Positions 16,934-25,342 of a DNA stretch of 64,000 nt are shown here, one piece after another (within the stretch, counting starts at the first letter, position 1; each line of letters starts with the position of its first letter). Position numbers and translations under genes: made by a program. The DNA is taken from positions 3,472,001 through 3,536,000 of the forward strand of contig NZ_CP056087.1 of the NCBI RefSeq assembly GCF_001839655.2. Reading direction: 5' to 3'. Source of the DNA: Pseudomonas argentinensis (GTDB taxonomy: Bacteria > Pseudomonadota > Gammaproteobacteria > Pseudomonadales > Pseudomonadaceae). The notes under the pieces are model-generated. The model saw only the letters and a list, made by a program, of their open reading frames with translations. It did not search any database and was not told the DNA's origin.

Positions 16934-17251
16934 ATGAGCAGCCAGCCCAGTGAACGTTTCAACTCCTTCGCCGAGTTCTACCCCTACTACCTGGAAGAAC
17001 ACCGCCACCCGACCTGCCGCCGCCTGCACTATGTGGGCAGCCTGTTGGTGCTGGTGGTGCTCGGCTATGCGCTGATCAGCGGGCAATGGCTGTGGCTGCT
17101 GGCCGTGCCGGTGATCGGCTATGGCTTCGCCTGGGTCGGTCACTTCGCCTTCGAGCGCAATCGCCCCGCCACCTTCCAGTACCCGCTGTACTCGCTGATG
17201 GGGGACTGGGTGATGCTCAAGGACATGCTCACCGGGCGCATCCGTTTTTGA
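16934..17251 (+). CDS. Mpo1-like (DUF962) membrane protein
   Basis: A 105-residue protein with the DUF962 pattern FAEFYPYYLEEHRHPTCRRLHYVGS, two or more membrane helices, and GHFAFERNRPATFQYPLYSLMGDWVM. The conserved histidines (EHRHP, LHY, GHF) are those that bind Fe2+ in yeast Mpo1, a dioxygenase in fatty-acid alpha-oxidation. Whether bacterial members share the reaction is not known. It lies 63 bases after trkH. Confidence 0.85.
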   Translation: MSSQPSERFNSFAEFYPYYLEEHRHPTCRRLHYVGSLLVLVVLGYALISGQWLWLLAVPVIGYGFAWVGHFAFERNRPATFQYPLYSLMGDWVMLKDMLTGRIRF

Positions 17252-17438
17252 ACGGTTCTCAGGCGCGGTTCCTGCCACGCCTGTCCAGCGCGATTGCCGG
17301 CGTCACAGGGCATTGCGCCTTTGCCGCCCGGCCTTGCAGCGTATATGATCCCAGTTTTCCGCTGGCCCCGTCCGCACGCCGCCTGTAGCCTGGCGATCGG
17401 TCATGCAGTCGGACTTTCAGCAGGGTCGCCGTTAGCGC

Positions 17439-18827
17439 ATGAATACCACTCTTCCCGCCGTCCCCAATGGCCTGCCCTCGCTGCTCACGCGCGAATACTA
17501 CTCGCGGGTGCTGGCCTATCTCGCCGTGGCCGCCAGCGTCGCCGCCGGCACCTACGTGCAGGTGTTCAGCCACAGCCTGCTATGGATCGTGCCCTACGCG
17601 CTGCTCTACCCGCACCTGGCCCACTGGCTGAGCAAGCGTTTTCGCGACGGCCACCGGCACCGCACCCTGATGACCCTGCTGTTCGTCGATGCCCTGCACT
17701 GCGGCGCGTTTGCCGCGCTGCTGGGCTTCTCGGTGGTGCCCAGCCTGATGTTCCTGCTGACCCTGAGCTTCAGCACCCTGATCGTCGGCGGCTTGCGCGA
17801 CATGGGCCTGGCGCTGCTGGTCGCATTCAGCGGCACCCTGCTCACCGCCTCGCTAACCGACCTGCACGTGGCCCCGGAAACACCGGCGCTGGTGGCCCTG
17901 GTGAGCATCGCGTTCACCACCCTGTATATCTGCATATCCGCCTACTTCGTGCATCAACAGGGCATCCGTCTCGCCCAGGTGCGCAACCAGATCAAGGGCG
18001 AACAGGAAAAGGCCGCGCGCCTGGCCCGCAATCTGGCCAAGTACCTGTCGCCCCAGGTGTGGGAATCGATCTTCAGCGGCAAGAAACATGTGCGCCTGGA
18101 GACCCAGCGCAAGAAACTCACCGTGTTCTTCTCCGATATCCGCGGCTTCACCGAGCTGTCCGAAGAGCTGGAAGCCGAGGCCCTGACCGATCTGCTCAAC
18201 ACCTATCTCAACGAGATGTCGAAGATCTGCATGAAGTTCGGCGGCACCATCGACAAGTTCATCGGCGACAGCGTCATGGTGTTCTTCGGGGACCCGAGCA
18301 GCCAGGGCGCCAAGAAGGACGCCATGGCCGCGGTGTCGATGGCCATTGCCATGCGCAAGCACATGAAGGTGCTGCGCCAGCACTGGCGGGCCCAGGGCAT
18401 CACCAAGCCGCTTGAGATCCGCATGGGCCTCAATACCGGCTACTGCACGGTGGGCAACTTCGGCGCCGACACGCGCATGGACTACACCATCATCGGCCGC
18501 GACGTGAACCTCGCCAGCCGCCTGGAAAGCGCCGCCGAAGCCGGGGAGATTCTGATCTCCCACGAGACCTATTCGCTGATCAAGGACGTCATCATGTGTC
18601 GCGACAAGGGCCAGATCAACGTCAAGGGCTTTACCCGTCCGGTGCAGATCTACCAGGTGGTGGACTTCCGCCGCGACCTGGGTGCCAGCTCCAGTTACGT
18701 CGAGCACGAGCTGCCCGGCTTCTCCATGTACCTGGACACCAACGGTATCCAGAACTTCGACAAGGAGCGGGTCATTCAGGCCCTGCAGCAGGCCGCCGAG
18801 AAGCTGCGCGACAAGATCATCATGTGA
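17439..18827 (+). CDS. cyaB: Class III adenylate cyclase CyaB (MASE2)
   Basis: A 462-residue protein. An N-terminal MASE2 membrane sensor with about six helices (residues 20-175) is joined to a class III cyclase domain (about 215-400). Metal-binding aspartates are in FFSDIRGFTELSE and FIGDSVMVFFGDP; the transition-state segment is GRDVNLASRLESAA. Length and order match P. aeruginosa CyaB (PA3217), which makes the cAMP that activates Vfr and so type III secretion and other virulence traits. The following minus-strand gene converges closely, 12 bases away, without a clear terminator. Confidence 0.9.
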   Translation: MNTTLPAVPNGLPSLLTREYYSRVLAYLAVAASVAAGTYVQVFSHSLLWIVPYALLYPHLAHWLSKRFRDGHRHRTLMTLLFVDALHCGAFAALLGFSVVPSLMFLLTLSFSTLIVGGLRDMGLALLVAFSGTLLTASLTDLHVAPETPALVALVSIAFTTLYICISAYFVHQQGIRLAQVRNQIKGEQEKAARLARNLAKYLSPQVWESIFSGKKHVRLETQRKKLTVFFSDIRGFTELSEELEAEALTDLLNTYLNEMSKICMKFGGTIDKFIGDSVMVFFGDPSSQGAKKDAMAAVSMAIAMRKHMKVLRQHWRAQGITKPLEIRMGLNTGYCTVGNFGADTRMDYTIIGRDVNLASRLESAAEAGEILISHETYSLIKDVIMCRDKGQINVKGFTRPVQIYQVVDFRRDLGASSSYVEHELPGFSMYLDTNGIQNFDKERVIQALQQAAEKLRDKIIM

Positions 18828-18839
18828 CGCGCGGGGCTC

Positions 18840-19882
18840 TCAGCAGCTGCGCGCCGCGGTCGCCAGGCGCTCGCTGCTTGCCGGGGCGCCGTTGAGCAGC
18901 GGCTGGCAGGCGATAAACTCCACCGCCGAAGCCCGCCATGACTGACGCCCGGCCTCCTCGGCACAGCGCGTGCGATCGAGTTCCAGCGCCGCCAGGCAGG
19001 CGTCACGCAGGTCCTCGGCCAGCACCCCGGTAACGCCCGGCACCACCACATCCAGGGGCCCGGCCACGGCAAAGGCCGCCACCGGCGTGCCGCAGGCCTG
19101 GGCCTCGAGCATCACCAGGCCGTAGGTGTCGGTACGCGAAGGAAACACCAGCACACTGGCACGCCGGTAGAAATCGGCGAGCGCCTCGCCATGCTGGTAG
19201 CCGAAGAACTTCACCCCCGGGTAGGCCTGCTCGAGCATCGGCCGCTGCGGGCCATCGCCCACTACCCATTTCTCCCCGGGCAGGTGCAGGTCGAGAAACG
19301 CCTGCAGGTTCTTCTCCGGTGCGATACGCCCGACATACAGGAAGATCGCACTCACCGGCGCAGCCAGCCCTGCCATGGGGGCGAAGCGCCGCGCGTCCAC
19401 GCCCTTGCGCCATAGCATCAGGCGCTTCAGTCCACGCTGGGCAAGCCCTGCGCGCAGCCGCTCGGTACTGACCAGCACCGCCTGGCTGTGCCGATGGAAC
19501 AGCCGCAGGCAGGCGTAGCCCACCCCAGCCCGACCCAGGCGCAGCGCGCCGTCAGGTACTCGGGAAAGCGCGTGTGCACCGCACTGGAAAACGCCAGGCC
19601 GCGACGCAGCAGCCAGCGCCTGGCGGCCCAACCCAATGGTCCTTCGGTGGCCAAGTGCACGCAGTCGGGTGCGAAGGCTTCGATGGCCGGGCCGACGCGC
19701 CACAGGTTCCACGCCAGGGGGATTTCCCCATAGCCCGGGCACGGTATGCAGCGGAAGGTTTGCGGCGACAGCACCTCGACCTGGTGCCCCATGGCGCGCA
19801 GTTCGCCGACCAGCGCCTGCAGGCTGGTGACCACACCGTTGACCTGGGGCGCCCAGGCGTCGCTGACGATCAGCAGCCTCAT
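18840..19882 (-). pseudogene. Glycosyltransferase family 4, single-base frameshift
   Basis: The N-terminal part, MRLLIVSDAWAPQVNGV to HTRFPEYLTAR, reads in one frame. The C-terminal part (GRAGVGYACLRLFHRHSQAV, VGRIAPEKNLQAFLDL, FPSRTDTYGLVMLEAQACGTP) reads in another. The switch is near 19546. One extra C there, giving GCGCGCCTGCGCC, would restore EYLTARLRLGRAG in a single frame. The whole is a complete GT4 (GT-B) enzyme of the type that adds a sugar to a lipid or diglyceride. It overlaps the upstream metallophosphoesterase by four bases, so the pair is coupled. Whether the lesion is real or a read error cannot be told. Confidence 0.8.
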
Positions 19883-20703
19883 GCCGCCGGCTCGATAACC
19901 GCCACCTCGTCGGCCTGCAGACGTGCCAGGCGCTGTTGCTCCTCGGCCAACCGATACAGTTCGATGCGACCATCCGGGTGCTCGATCAGTGCCGTGCAGG
20001 ACTCGACCCAGTCGCCGCAGTTGAGGTACTCGACCTCGCCGAGCGTGCGAATCTCGGCATGGTGAATGTGCCCGCAGACCACGCCATTGAAGCCCCGGCG
20101 CGCGCATTCGTGGGTGATGGCCTCCTCGAAGTCGCTGATGAAATTCACCGCCGTCTTCACCTTGTGCTTGAGGTAGGCCGACAGCGACCAGTAGCCATAG
20201 CCGTAACGGCGCCGCCAGTGGTTGAGCCAGCGGTTGAGCACCAGGGTCACGGTGTAGGCCGAGTCGCCAAGAAATGCCAGCCAGCGGTGGTAGCGGGTGA
20301 TCACGTCGAACTGGTCGCCGTGGATCACCAGCAACCTGCGGCCATCGGCGGTCACGTGCTCGGCTTCGTCGACCAATTGGATATTGCCCAGCAGCAGTTT
20401 CGAATAGCGGCGCAGGAATTCGTCATGGTTACCGGTGACATAGATCACTTCGGTACCGCGCTTGCTCATGGTCAGTAGACGGCGGATCACGTTGGTGTGC
20501 GCCTGGGGCCAGTAGATGCCGCCGCGCAGCTTCCAGCCATCGATGATGTCGCCCACCAGGTAGATCCGCTCGGCCTGATAGCGCTTGAGAAACGCCGCCA
20601 GGTGTTCGGCCTGACTGTCGCGCGTGCCCAGGTGCACGTCGGAGATCCACAGTGTGCGTACACGCTGCTTGCGGCTCGGCCTTACCAGGGGTTCGATGCT
20701 CAT
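19879..20703 (-). CDS. LpxH-like metallophosphoesterase
   Basis: A 274-residue calcineurin-type phosphoesterase with the full metal set: SDVHLGT, VGDIIDGW, GNHDEF, VIHGDQFD and GHIHHAE. The family is annotated as UDP-2,3-diacylglucosamine pyrophosphatase-like, but this branch is not LpxH itself, and pairing with a GT4 gene suggests a role in glycolipid processing. The start is the ATG before SIEPLVRPSRKQR, with GGAG upstream; the longer reading to 20844 lacks one. Confidence 0.8.
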   Translation of the reverse strand: MSIEPLVRPSRKQRVRTLWISDVHLGTRDSQAEHLAAFLKRYQAERIYLVGDIIDGWKLRGGIYWPQAHTNVIRRLLTMSKRGTEVIYVTGNHDEFLRRYSKLLLGNIQLVDEAEHVTADGRRLLVIHGDQFDVITRYHRWLAFLGDSAYTVTLVLNRWLNHWRRRYGYGYWSLSAYLKHKVKTAVNFISDFEEAITHECARRGFNGVVCGHIHHAEIRTLGEVEYLNCGDWVESCTALIEHPDGRIELYRLAEEQQRLARLQADEVAVIEPAA

Positions 20704-20843
20704 CGGGCGGTCTCCGGCAGATTTTCGCCGAGCTTGCGCCAACGCGGTGAAATGATTGTGAACGGGCCATGGCAATTCAATGACGAAAGCGTGCTGCGCC
20801 GTAGCGGATACCGCACCTGCCGCAAAGCGATTCTCGGCGTACA

Positions 20844-20856
20844 CTAGGGTCTGTTG
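20844..20856 (+). repeat. Solo CTAGGGTCTGTTG end before the AraC gene
   Basis: CTAGGGTCTGTTG matches the end of the element at 22676-22946. It abuts the GGAGG ribosome site of the AraC-family gene. No second end was found, so it is a fragment or coincidence. Confidence 0.4.
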
Positions 20857-20868
20857 GAGGAACTCGCC

Positions 20869-21627
20869 ATGTCAGCGCTCTTGTCTGTACGCCACTACCA
20901 CCAGGACGTCGTCTGCCACGAGCATGACCACGCCCAGCTGGTGTTCGGCCTGAGCGGCCACCTGCACTTCGAAGTGGCGGGCCTGGGCAGCCACGTCAGC
21001 CGGCAAACCTTGGCAGTGGTACCGGCTGGCGCACGCCATGCCTGCGAAAGCCGAAACGGCAGCGAATGCCTGGTGCTCGACGTGCCGGCCGGCGACTGGC
21101 TGGAGCGGAACCTGTGTGATCATGCCGATGCTAGCCGCCGGCTGCTGGAGGCACCGCTCAAGGTCGAGCTGTCGGCCAACCAGAGCGGACTGGTCAACTG
21201 GCTGGCCGCCAGCGCGGTCAACGACCCGCTGATCGCCCGCCAGGGCTCTATCCTGCTGCTGGCCAGCCTCAACGCACAAGCGGCGCCCCTTCCCACTCTG
21301 GGCCTGCCGCTCAGTGCACTGAACGCCTATATCGAGCGGCACGCGGCCCACCCCATCCAGGTGGCGGACCTGGCCCGCCTCGCCGGGCTTTCCGCTGCAC
21401 GCTTCCACCACCGTTTTCTCGACGAGACCGGGCTCACGCCCATGGCCTACGTGCGCGACAAACGCCTGCGCCTGGGCCGCCAGCTGTTGCACAACAGTCG
21501 CCTGAGCGTCGGCGAAATCGCCGCCCGGGTCGGCTACACCTCGCAGAGCGCCTTCACCGCCGCCCTCTCCCGGCAATTCGGCGAAACGCCCCGGGTGCTG
21601 CGCGAGCGCCAGCCTGGCGACAAATAA
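20869..21627 (+). CDS. AraC family transcriptional regulator
   Basis: A 252-residue regulator. A cupin-like N-terminal ligand domain (HDHAQLVFGLSGHLHFEV, VVPAGARHACES) precedes a two-helix-turn-helix AraC domain (VADLARLAGLSAARFHHRFLDETGLTPMAYVRDKRLRLGRQLL, then VGEIAARVGYTSQSAFTAALSRQFGETPRVLRE). The start follows GGAGG by eight bases. The target and inducer are unknown; divergence from the metallophosphoesterase gene suggests a nearby target, but nothing proves it. Confidence 0.85.
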   Translation: MSALLSVRHYHQDVVCHEHDHAQLVFGLSGHLHFEVAGLGSHVSRQTLAVVPAGARHACESRNGSECLVLDVPAGDWLERNLCDHADASRRLLEAPLKVELSANQSGLVNWLAASAVNDPLIARQGSILLLASLNAQAAPLPTLGLPLSALNAYIERHAAHPIQVADLARLAGLSAARFHHRFLDETGLTPMAYVRDKRLRLGRQLLHNSRLSVGEIAARVGYTSQSAFTAALSRQFGETPRVLRERQPGDK

Positions 21628-21663
21628 CGCCAGCCCTGCGACAGCCTCTCCTGCTTTGGGCCG

Positions 21664-21824
21664 CTAGGCTCGTACGAAAAGTCTCCGAGCGAAGGTCAGG
21701 CGAGGCAAAAATCGGTGAGGAACGGACTGGGCTCGCATCCGAGTTTACGAGTTGTAAATGAGCATTCCGAACCGATTTTTAACGAAGCATCACCGAGCGC
21801 AGGTACTTTTCGTACAGAGCCTAG
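21664..21824. repeat. Dispersed hairpin element, copy 1 (161 bp)
   Basis: The ends CTAGGCTCGTACGAAAAGT and ACTTTTCGTACAGAGCCTAG are inverted repeats with one indel. An inner stem pairs CAAAAATCGGT with ACCGATTTTTA. At the tip, TTTAC-GAGTT-GTAAA forms a small hairpin followed by TGAGCATTCCGA. The loop region closely matches that of the element at 44972-45113, while both stems differ in sequence but stay complementary. No transposase is encoded. It looks like a nonautonomous mobile or structured element. Confidence 0.75.
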
Positions 21825-21849
21825 AGTGCGGCCAAAACAGGAGAGCATC

Positions 21850-22185
21850 ATGCAGATCATCGAATGGCAGGACTTCGAGCGCGTCGAGTTGCGCGTCGGT
21901 ACCCTTATCAGCGCAGCGCCTAACGAGAAAGCGACCAAACCTGCCTATGTACTGCAGGTGGATCTCGGCGAGCTGGGCGTGCGCACCTCCAGCGCACAAC
22001 TCACCGCCCATTACCGCGCCGACGAGCTTTTGGGCCGCCAGGTGCTGTGCGTATGCAACTTCGCCCCCAAGCGCATCGCCGGGGTGCGCTCCGAAGTGCT
22101 GGTCACGGGGGTCTATGACCATGACGGCAAGGTCGTGCTGGCCAGCTTCGACAGGCCACTGCCCAACGGCGCACGCCTGGCCTGA
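21850..22185 (+). CDS. csaA: CsaA-type tRNA-binding protein
   Basis: A 111-residue protein with one OB-fold tRNA-binding domain (WQDFERVELRVGTLISA, YVLQVDLGELGVRTSSAQLT, GRQVLCVCNFAPKRIAGVRSEVLVTG). This is the length and pattern of CsaA, related to the C-terminal domain of MetRS and implicated as an export chaperone. The start is the ATG preceded by AGGAGA; an upstream in-frame stretch runs through the repeat element and is not coding. Confidence 0.87.
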   Translation: MQIIEWQDFERVELRVGTLISAAPNEKATKPAYVLQVDLGELGVRTSSAQLTAHYRADELLGRQVLCVCNFAPKRIAGVRSEVLVTGVYDHDGKVVLASFDRPLPNGARLA

Positions 22186-22328
22186 ACCACAGACACCTAG
22201 GGCGGACCGGGGCGGCGGCCGCTCAGGAGCGCCAGCGATCAGTCCGCCATGACGGAGCACGGCGTACTGCTGCGCGAACGGAACGCCGCCCGGTACGCCC
22301 TAGGTTTCGGTTTCGCGGATGTTCGGCT

Positions 22329-22622
22329 TCAGCTACCGCCCGGGCGGTCGCTATGGCCCAGGGCGCGGGCCGGGTCGATCTGGTCGCGAACCCGCTGCTT
22401 GAGCACCTTGGCCTCGGGAAAGCCGCCGTCGGCCTTGCGCTCCCAGATTTCCACGCCATTGCACTGGATACGAAAGGTGCCGCCCGTGGCGGGCTCGAGG
22501 CTGACCCTGGCCAGATCATCGGCGAAGGTGGAAAGCAGCTCCTGGGCCAGCCAGGCGGCGCGCAGCAGCCATTGGCACTGGGTGCAATAGGTGATGGTGA
22601 CTTCGGCTTTGCTGGGGCTCAT
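22329..22622 (-). CDS. SelT/SelW/SelH family protein
   Basis: A 97-residue Rdx-family protein with a thioredoxin-like CxxC near the start (ITYCTQCQWLLRAAWLAQELL). The family hallmark GGTFRIQCNG...IWERKADGGFPEAKVLKQRVRD follows. Members are presumed redox proteins; here both redox residues are cysteine, so no selenocysteine is involved. GGAG lies eight bases before the ATG. It converges with csaA. Confidence 0.87.
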   Translation of the reverse strand: MSPSKAEVTITYCTQCQWLLRAAWLAQELLSTFADDLARVSLEPATGGTFRIQCNGVEIWERKADGGFPEAKVLKQRVRDQIDPARALGHSDRPGGS

Positions 22623-22675
22623 GGGATTACTCCGGTGAACGATGGGCGTTTACAAGCGCCCATGAAAAAGCGCGG

Positions 22676-22946
22676 CTAGGGTCTGTTACCGTTTCAACGC
22701 GAGCCGCGTTGCCGCGAGAAATCTCGCCAGGCTAGGCGGAGGACGCAGGGAATGGTTGTTCCCTTGCCAAGTCCTCCAACGACGCATGGCGAGATTTCCC
22801 GCGCAACCCGAAGGGCCGGGCCCGTTTTGCCGCGATGCTGCGTTTCTCGCCGACTCATTTAGCCAGCTAAACTTCGCGGCTCGTGCCTTGCTTCGCGGCA
22901 AAACGGGCTCCGGCGCGGCCGTGCGTGAAACGGCAACAGACCCTAG
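22676..22946. repeat. 271-bp element with 21-bp terminal inverted repeats
   Basis: The left end starts CTAGGGTCTGTTACCG and the right end mirrors it with one mismatch in 21 bases. Both ends finish in CTAG, itself a palindrome and a possible target duplication. Inside are two more hairpins. One pairs GCGAGAAATCTCGCCA with TGGCGAGATTTCCCGC; the other pairs CGTTTTGCCGCGA with TTCGCGGCAAAACG. There is no credible gene. It lies between the SelW-like gene and fimV, both leftward, and resembles a MITE. Confidence 0.75.
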
Positions 22947-22973
22947 GCCGCGCTCGATACAGAGGCAGAGGAC

Positions 22974-25106
22974 TCAGGCGATACGTGCGAGCAGTTCGCG
23001 GGCTTCCTGTTTCTCCTGCTCGTCGCCTTCGTTGATCACTTCGTTGAGGATGTCGCAGGCGGCTTCCAGGTCATCCTGTTCGATATAGGCCATCGCCAGG
23101 TTGAGCTTGGTGAGGTTCTGGTGGTTGGTGACGAAACGGTCGGCATCGTCGGCCGATTCCCCTGGCAGCTCGTCCAGCTCCAGCCACTCCTCCTGCGGGC
23201 CCTCCTCCTCGACCAGCATGGTGCCGGCGAACGGACTGTTCACGTCATGGCCGAAGATATCCTCCGGCGTCTCCTCGGCTGCCGCCGCCGTGTCGGCCTC
23301 GGCGCCGGGGCGTTTCTTGCGCGAGGCATTTTCGAAGGGGTTGACCAGATCCCAGTCGGCGTCCAGCGACAGGTCGTCGAGATTGAGCTGGAAGTCGTCA
23401 TCCTGGGGCTTGTGCTGGGGCGCGGGCGCTGGCGTCTCATCCAGGTCCAGGGTCAGGTCTTCCAGGGGGCCCAGGGATTCGAGCGGCTCCATTTCATCGG
23501 TTGGCTGGGCGAATAGCGCCGGGTAACCCGCCTTGAGGGCGTCGATACGGGCAGCGTCGAAACCGGCCTGGCGCAGGCGCATTTCCTCTTCGGCGAAGGC
23601 CGCGACGTTGCCCTTCTGCGCCAGCACTTCGAGCAGACGGAAACCGATATCCAGGCGCTGCGGGTTGGCCTGTGACGCCTGACGCAGTACCGAGACCGCC
23701 TCCCCCAGTCGGCCATAGGCCAGGTAGATATTGGCGGCATCCAGTGGATCGGTGGAGCTGCTATCGGTGCGCGGGGCGACCGGCGCTCGCACCGGCGGAG
23801 GTACATCCGCCTCGATGGCGCGCGGCGCGAAAATCGGCTCGACAGGCTCGGCCACAGGGGCCTGCACCACCGGCGGCACGACCACCACGGGCTCGGCGAT
23901 GACCTCTTGATCGGGCTTACGTTTGCGCTTGAAAAGCACCAGCAGCAGTGCCACCAACCCCAACAGGGCAGCCAGCAGGATGTTCCAAAGACTCCAGAAA
24001 CCCTCGGCCTGTACCGGCTGCGCCGTAGCGGTGGCCGGTGCCGGAGCGGGCTGAGGGGCAGCGCTCGGTGCGGCAGCCTGGGGCGCCGGCTCAGCGGGCT
24101 CAGCGGGCTCAGCGGGCGCGACCGGCGCGGCTACCGGGCGCTGGGCCAGTTGTTCGAGCAATTGGGCGATTTGCTGATCACGCGCTTCCATGCGCGTCAT
24201 CATGTCCTTCAGCTGGTTCTGTACGGTCAGCAGATCCTGCTGCAACTGCAGGTTCTCGGCGGTGCGGTTGGCAACCTCCTCCTCGACCCGGCGAATCTGC
24301 GCCAGCACCTCCACTTGCGGTTCGGCAGGCTGCTGAGGCGCGGTGTCGGGGATGATTTCCGCAGGCGCGGCCGGACGCTCCGGGGTAGCCAGGTCGGCAG
24401 GCTGGCCAGGCGCGGCCCCGGGCATCCGCGCGTGGTCGGGTAGCAACAGCGAAGCGCCAGCGCGCAGGCGATGAATATCGCCGTTGCTGAACGCATCGGG
24501 GTTGAGTGCATGGATGTCAAGCATCAGATCCTGCAGCGACGACTGGTCGCCATCGACCCGCAGTTTGGAGGCGATCACCCACAGGCTCTCGCCGCTGGCT
24601 ACCTGGTAGCGCTCGCCGCGGCTGGCGATCGGCGTGCGGCGTGGTGGCGCGTAGGCGGTGAACTGCTGGTCGCCCACCGCTGCGGCCTGGCTGCCGTGGG
24701 CGGACGAAGACGGCGGATCGAGCAGCACCGTGTATTCGCGCAGCAATTGCCCACCGGGGCGCTTCAGCTCGACGATGAAGTTCAGATAGGGCTCGCGTAC
24801 CGGCTGGTTGGACACCACCCGCACGACGCTCTTTCCACCACGCAGCAAGGGGCTGAAGCGCAAATCGTTGAGGAAATAGACCCGGTCGACGCCGGCGCGG
24901 TTGAAGGCATCGGCCGGCGCCAGTGCCACCTTGATGTCCGATGGGGTCATGTCATCACCCACCGCCAGCAACTGGATTTCCGCGTTCAGTGGCTGGTTGA
25001 GAGCCGAATGCAGGGTGATCTCACCCAGCCCCAGCGCAGGCGCCAGCCCCGAATAAAACGCCGAGCTCGATGCCAGGCCGATCAGCAGATGACGAACATG
25101 AGTCAT
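22974..25106 (-). CDS. fimV: FimV/HubP family polar landmark protein
   Basis: A 710-residue protein. A signal peptide (1-28) and the FimV N-domain (GEITLHSALNQPLNAEIQL) are followed by a LysM-type peptidoglycan-binding motif (167-223), a coiled coil (265-320), a Pro/Ala-rich linker and one membrane helix (371-392). After a basic stop, the cytoplasmic part is long and acidic, with TPR-like segments and the conserved FimV C-domain (NLTKLNLAMAYIEQDDLEAACDILNEVINEG). FimV supports type IV pilus twitching and cAMP signalling. It is shorter than P. aeruginosa FimV (about 920) and lacks asd, leuB and truA neighbours, so it may be a paralogue. Confidence 0.8.
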   Translation of the reverse strand: MTHVRHLLIGLASSSAFYSGLAPALGLGEITLHSALNQPLNAEIQLLAVGDDMTPSDIKVALAPADAFNRAGVDRVYFLNDLRFSPLLRGGKSVVRVVSNQPVREPYLNFIVELKRPGGQLLREYTVLLDPPSSSAHGSQAAAVGDQQFTAYAPPRRTPIASRGERYQVASGESLWVIASKLRVDGDQSSLQDLMLDIHALNPDAFSNGDIHRLRAGASLLLPDHARMPGAAPGQPADLATPERPAAPAEIIPDTAPQQPAEPQVEVLAQIRRVEEEVANRTAENLQLQQDLLTVQNQLKDMMTRMEARDQQIAQLLEQLAQRPVAAPVAPAEPAEPAEPAPQAAAPSAAPQPAPAPATATAQPVQAEGFWSLWNILLAALLGLVALLLVLFKRKRKPDQEVIAEPVVVVPPVVQAPVAEPVEPIFAPRAIEADVPPPVRAPVAPRTDSSSTDPLDAANIYLAYGRLGEAVSVLRQASQANPQRLDIGFRLLEVLAQKGNVAAFAEEEMRLRQAGFDAARIDALKAGYPALFAQPTDEMEPLESLGPLEDLTLDLDETPAPAPQHKPQDDDFQLNLDDLSLDADWDLVNPFENASRKKRPGAEADTAAAAEETPEDIFGHDVNSPFAGTMLVEEEGPQEEWLELDELPGESADDADRFVTNHQNLTKLNLAMAYIEQDDLEAACDILNEVINEGDEQEKQEARELLARIA

Positions 25107-25342
25107 AAAAGCTCCCGATAACTCCGCTCGAAAACAGTTGCAGCGGCTCTAACCGGGCCGACGATTCTGCAAGGTGCGGCGTGCATAGCGCTGCCTCGGC
25201 AAACGCTCCTTGTCCCACCGAGTAGTGAGTATGGTCACAATTCAAAGACTTGCGAGTTTCTCGAGCCGTTCAAGTCATCCCGCTCGAGCACCAAGCCATC
25301 ATACGCAAAAAGCCAGAAATACGGCTACTTATGTGAACGCCG

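Noticed and set aside
15431..17278. A 615-codon leftward frame opposite trkH
   Set aside because: It is a shadow of the trkH membrane gene; the His/Gln/Gly-rich composition has no family resemblance.
22329..22622. Possible selenoprotein
   Set aside because: The redox motif is Cys-x-x-Cys with ordinary codons; there is no in-frame TGA before the stop.
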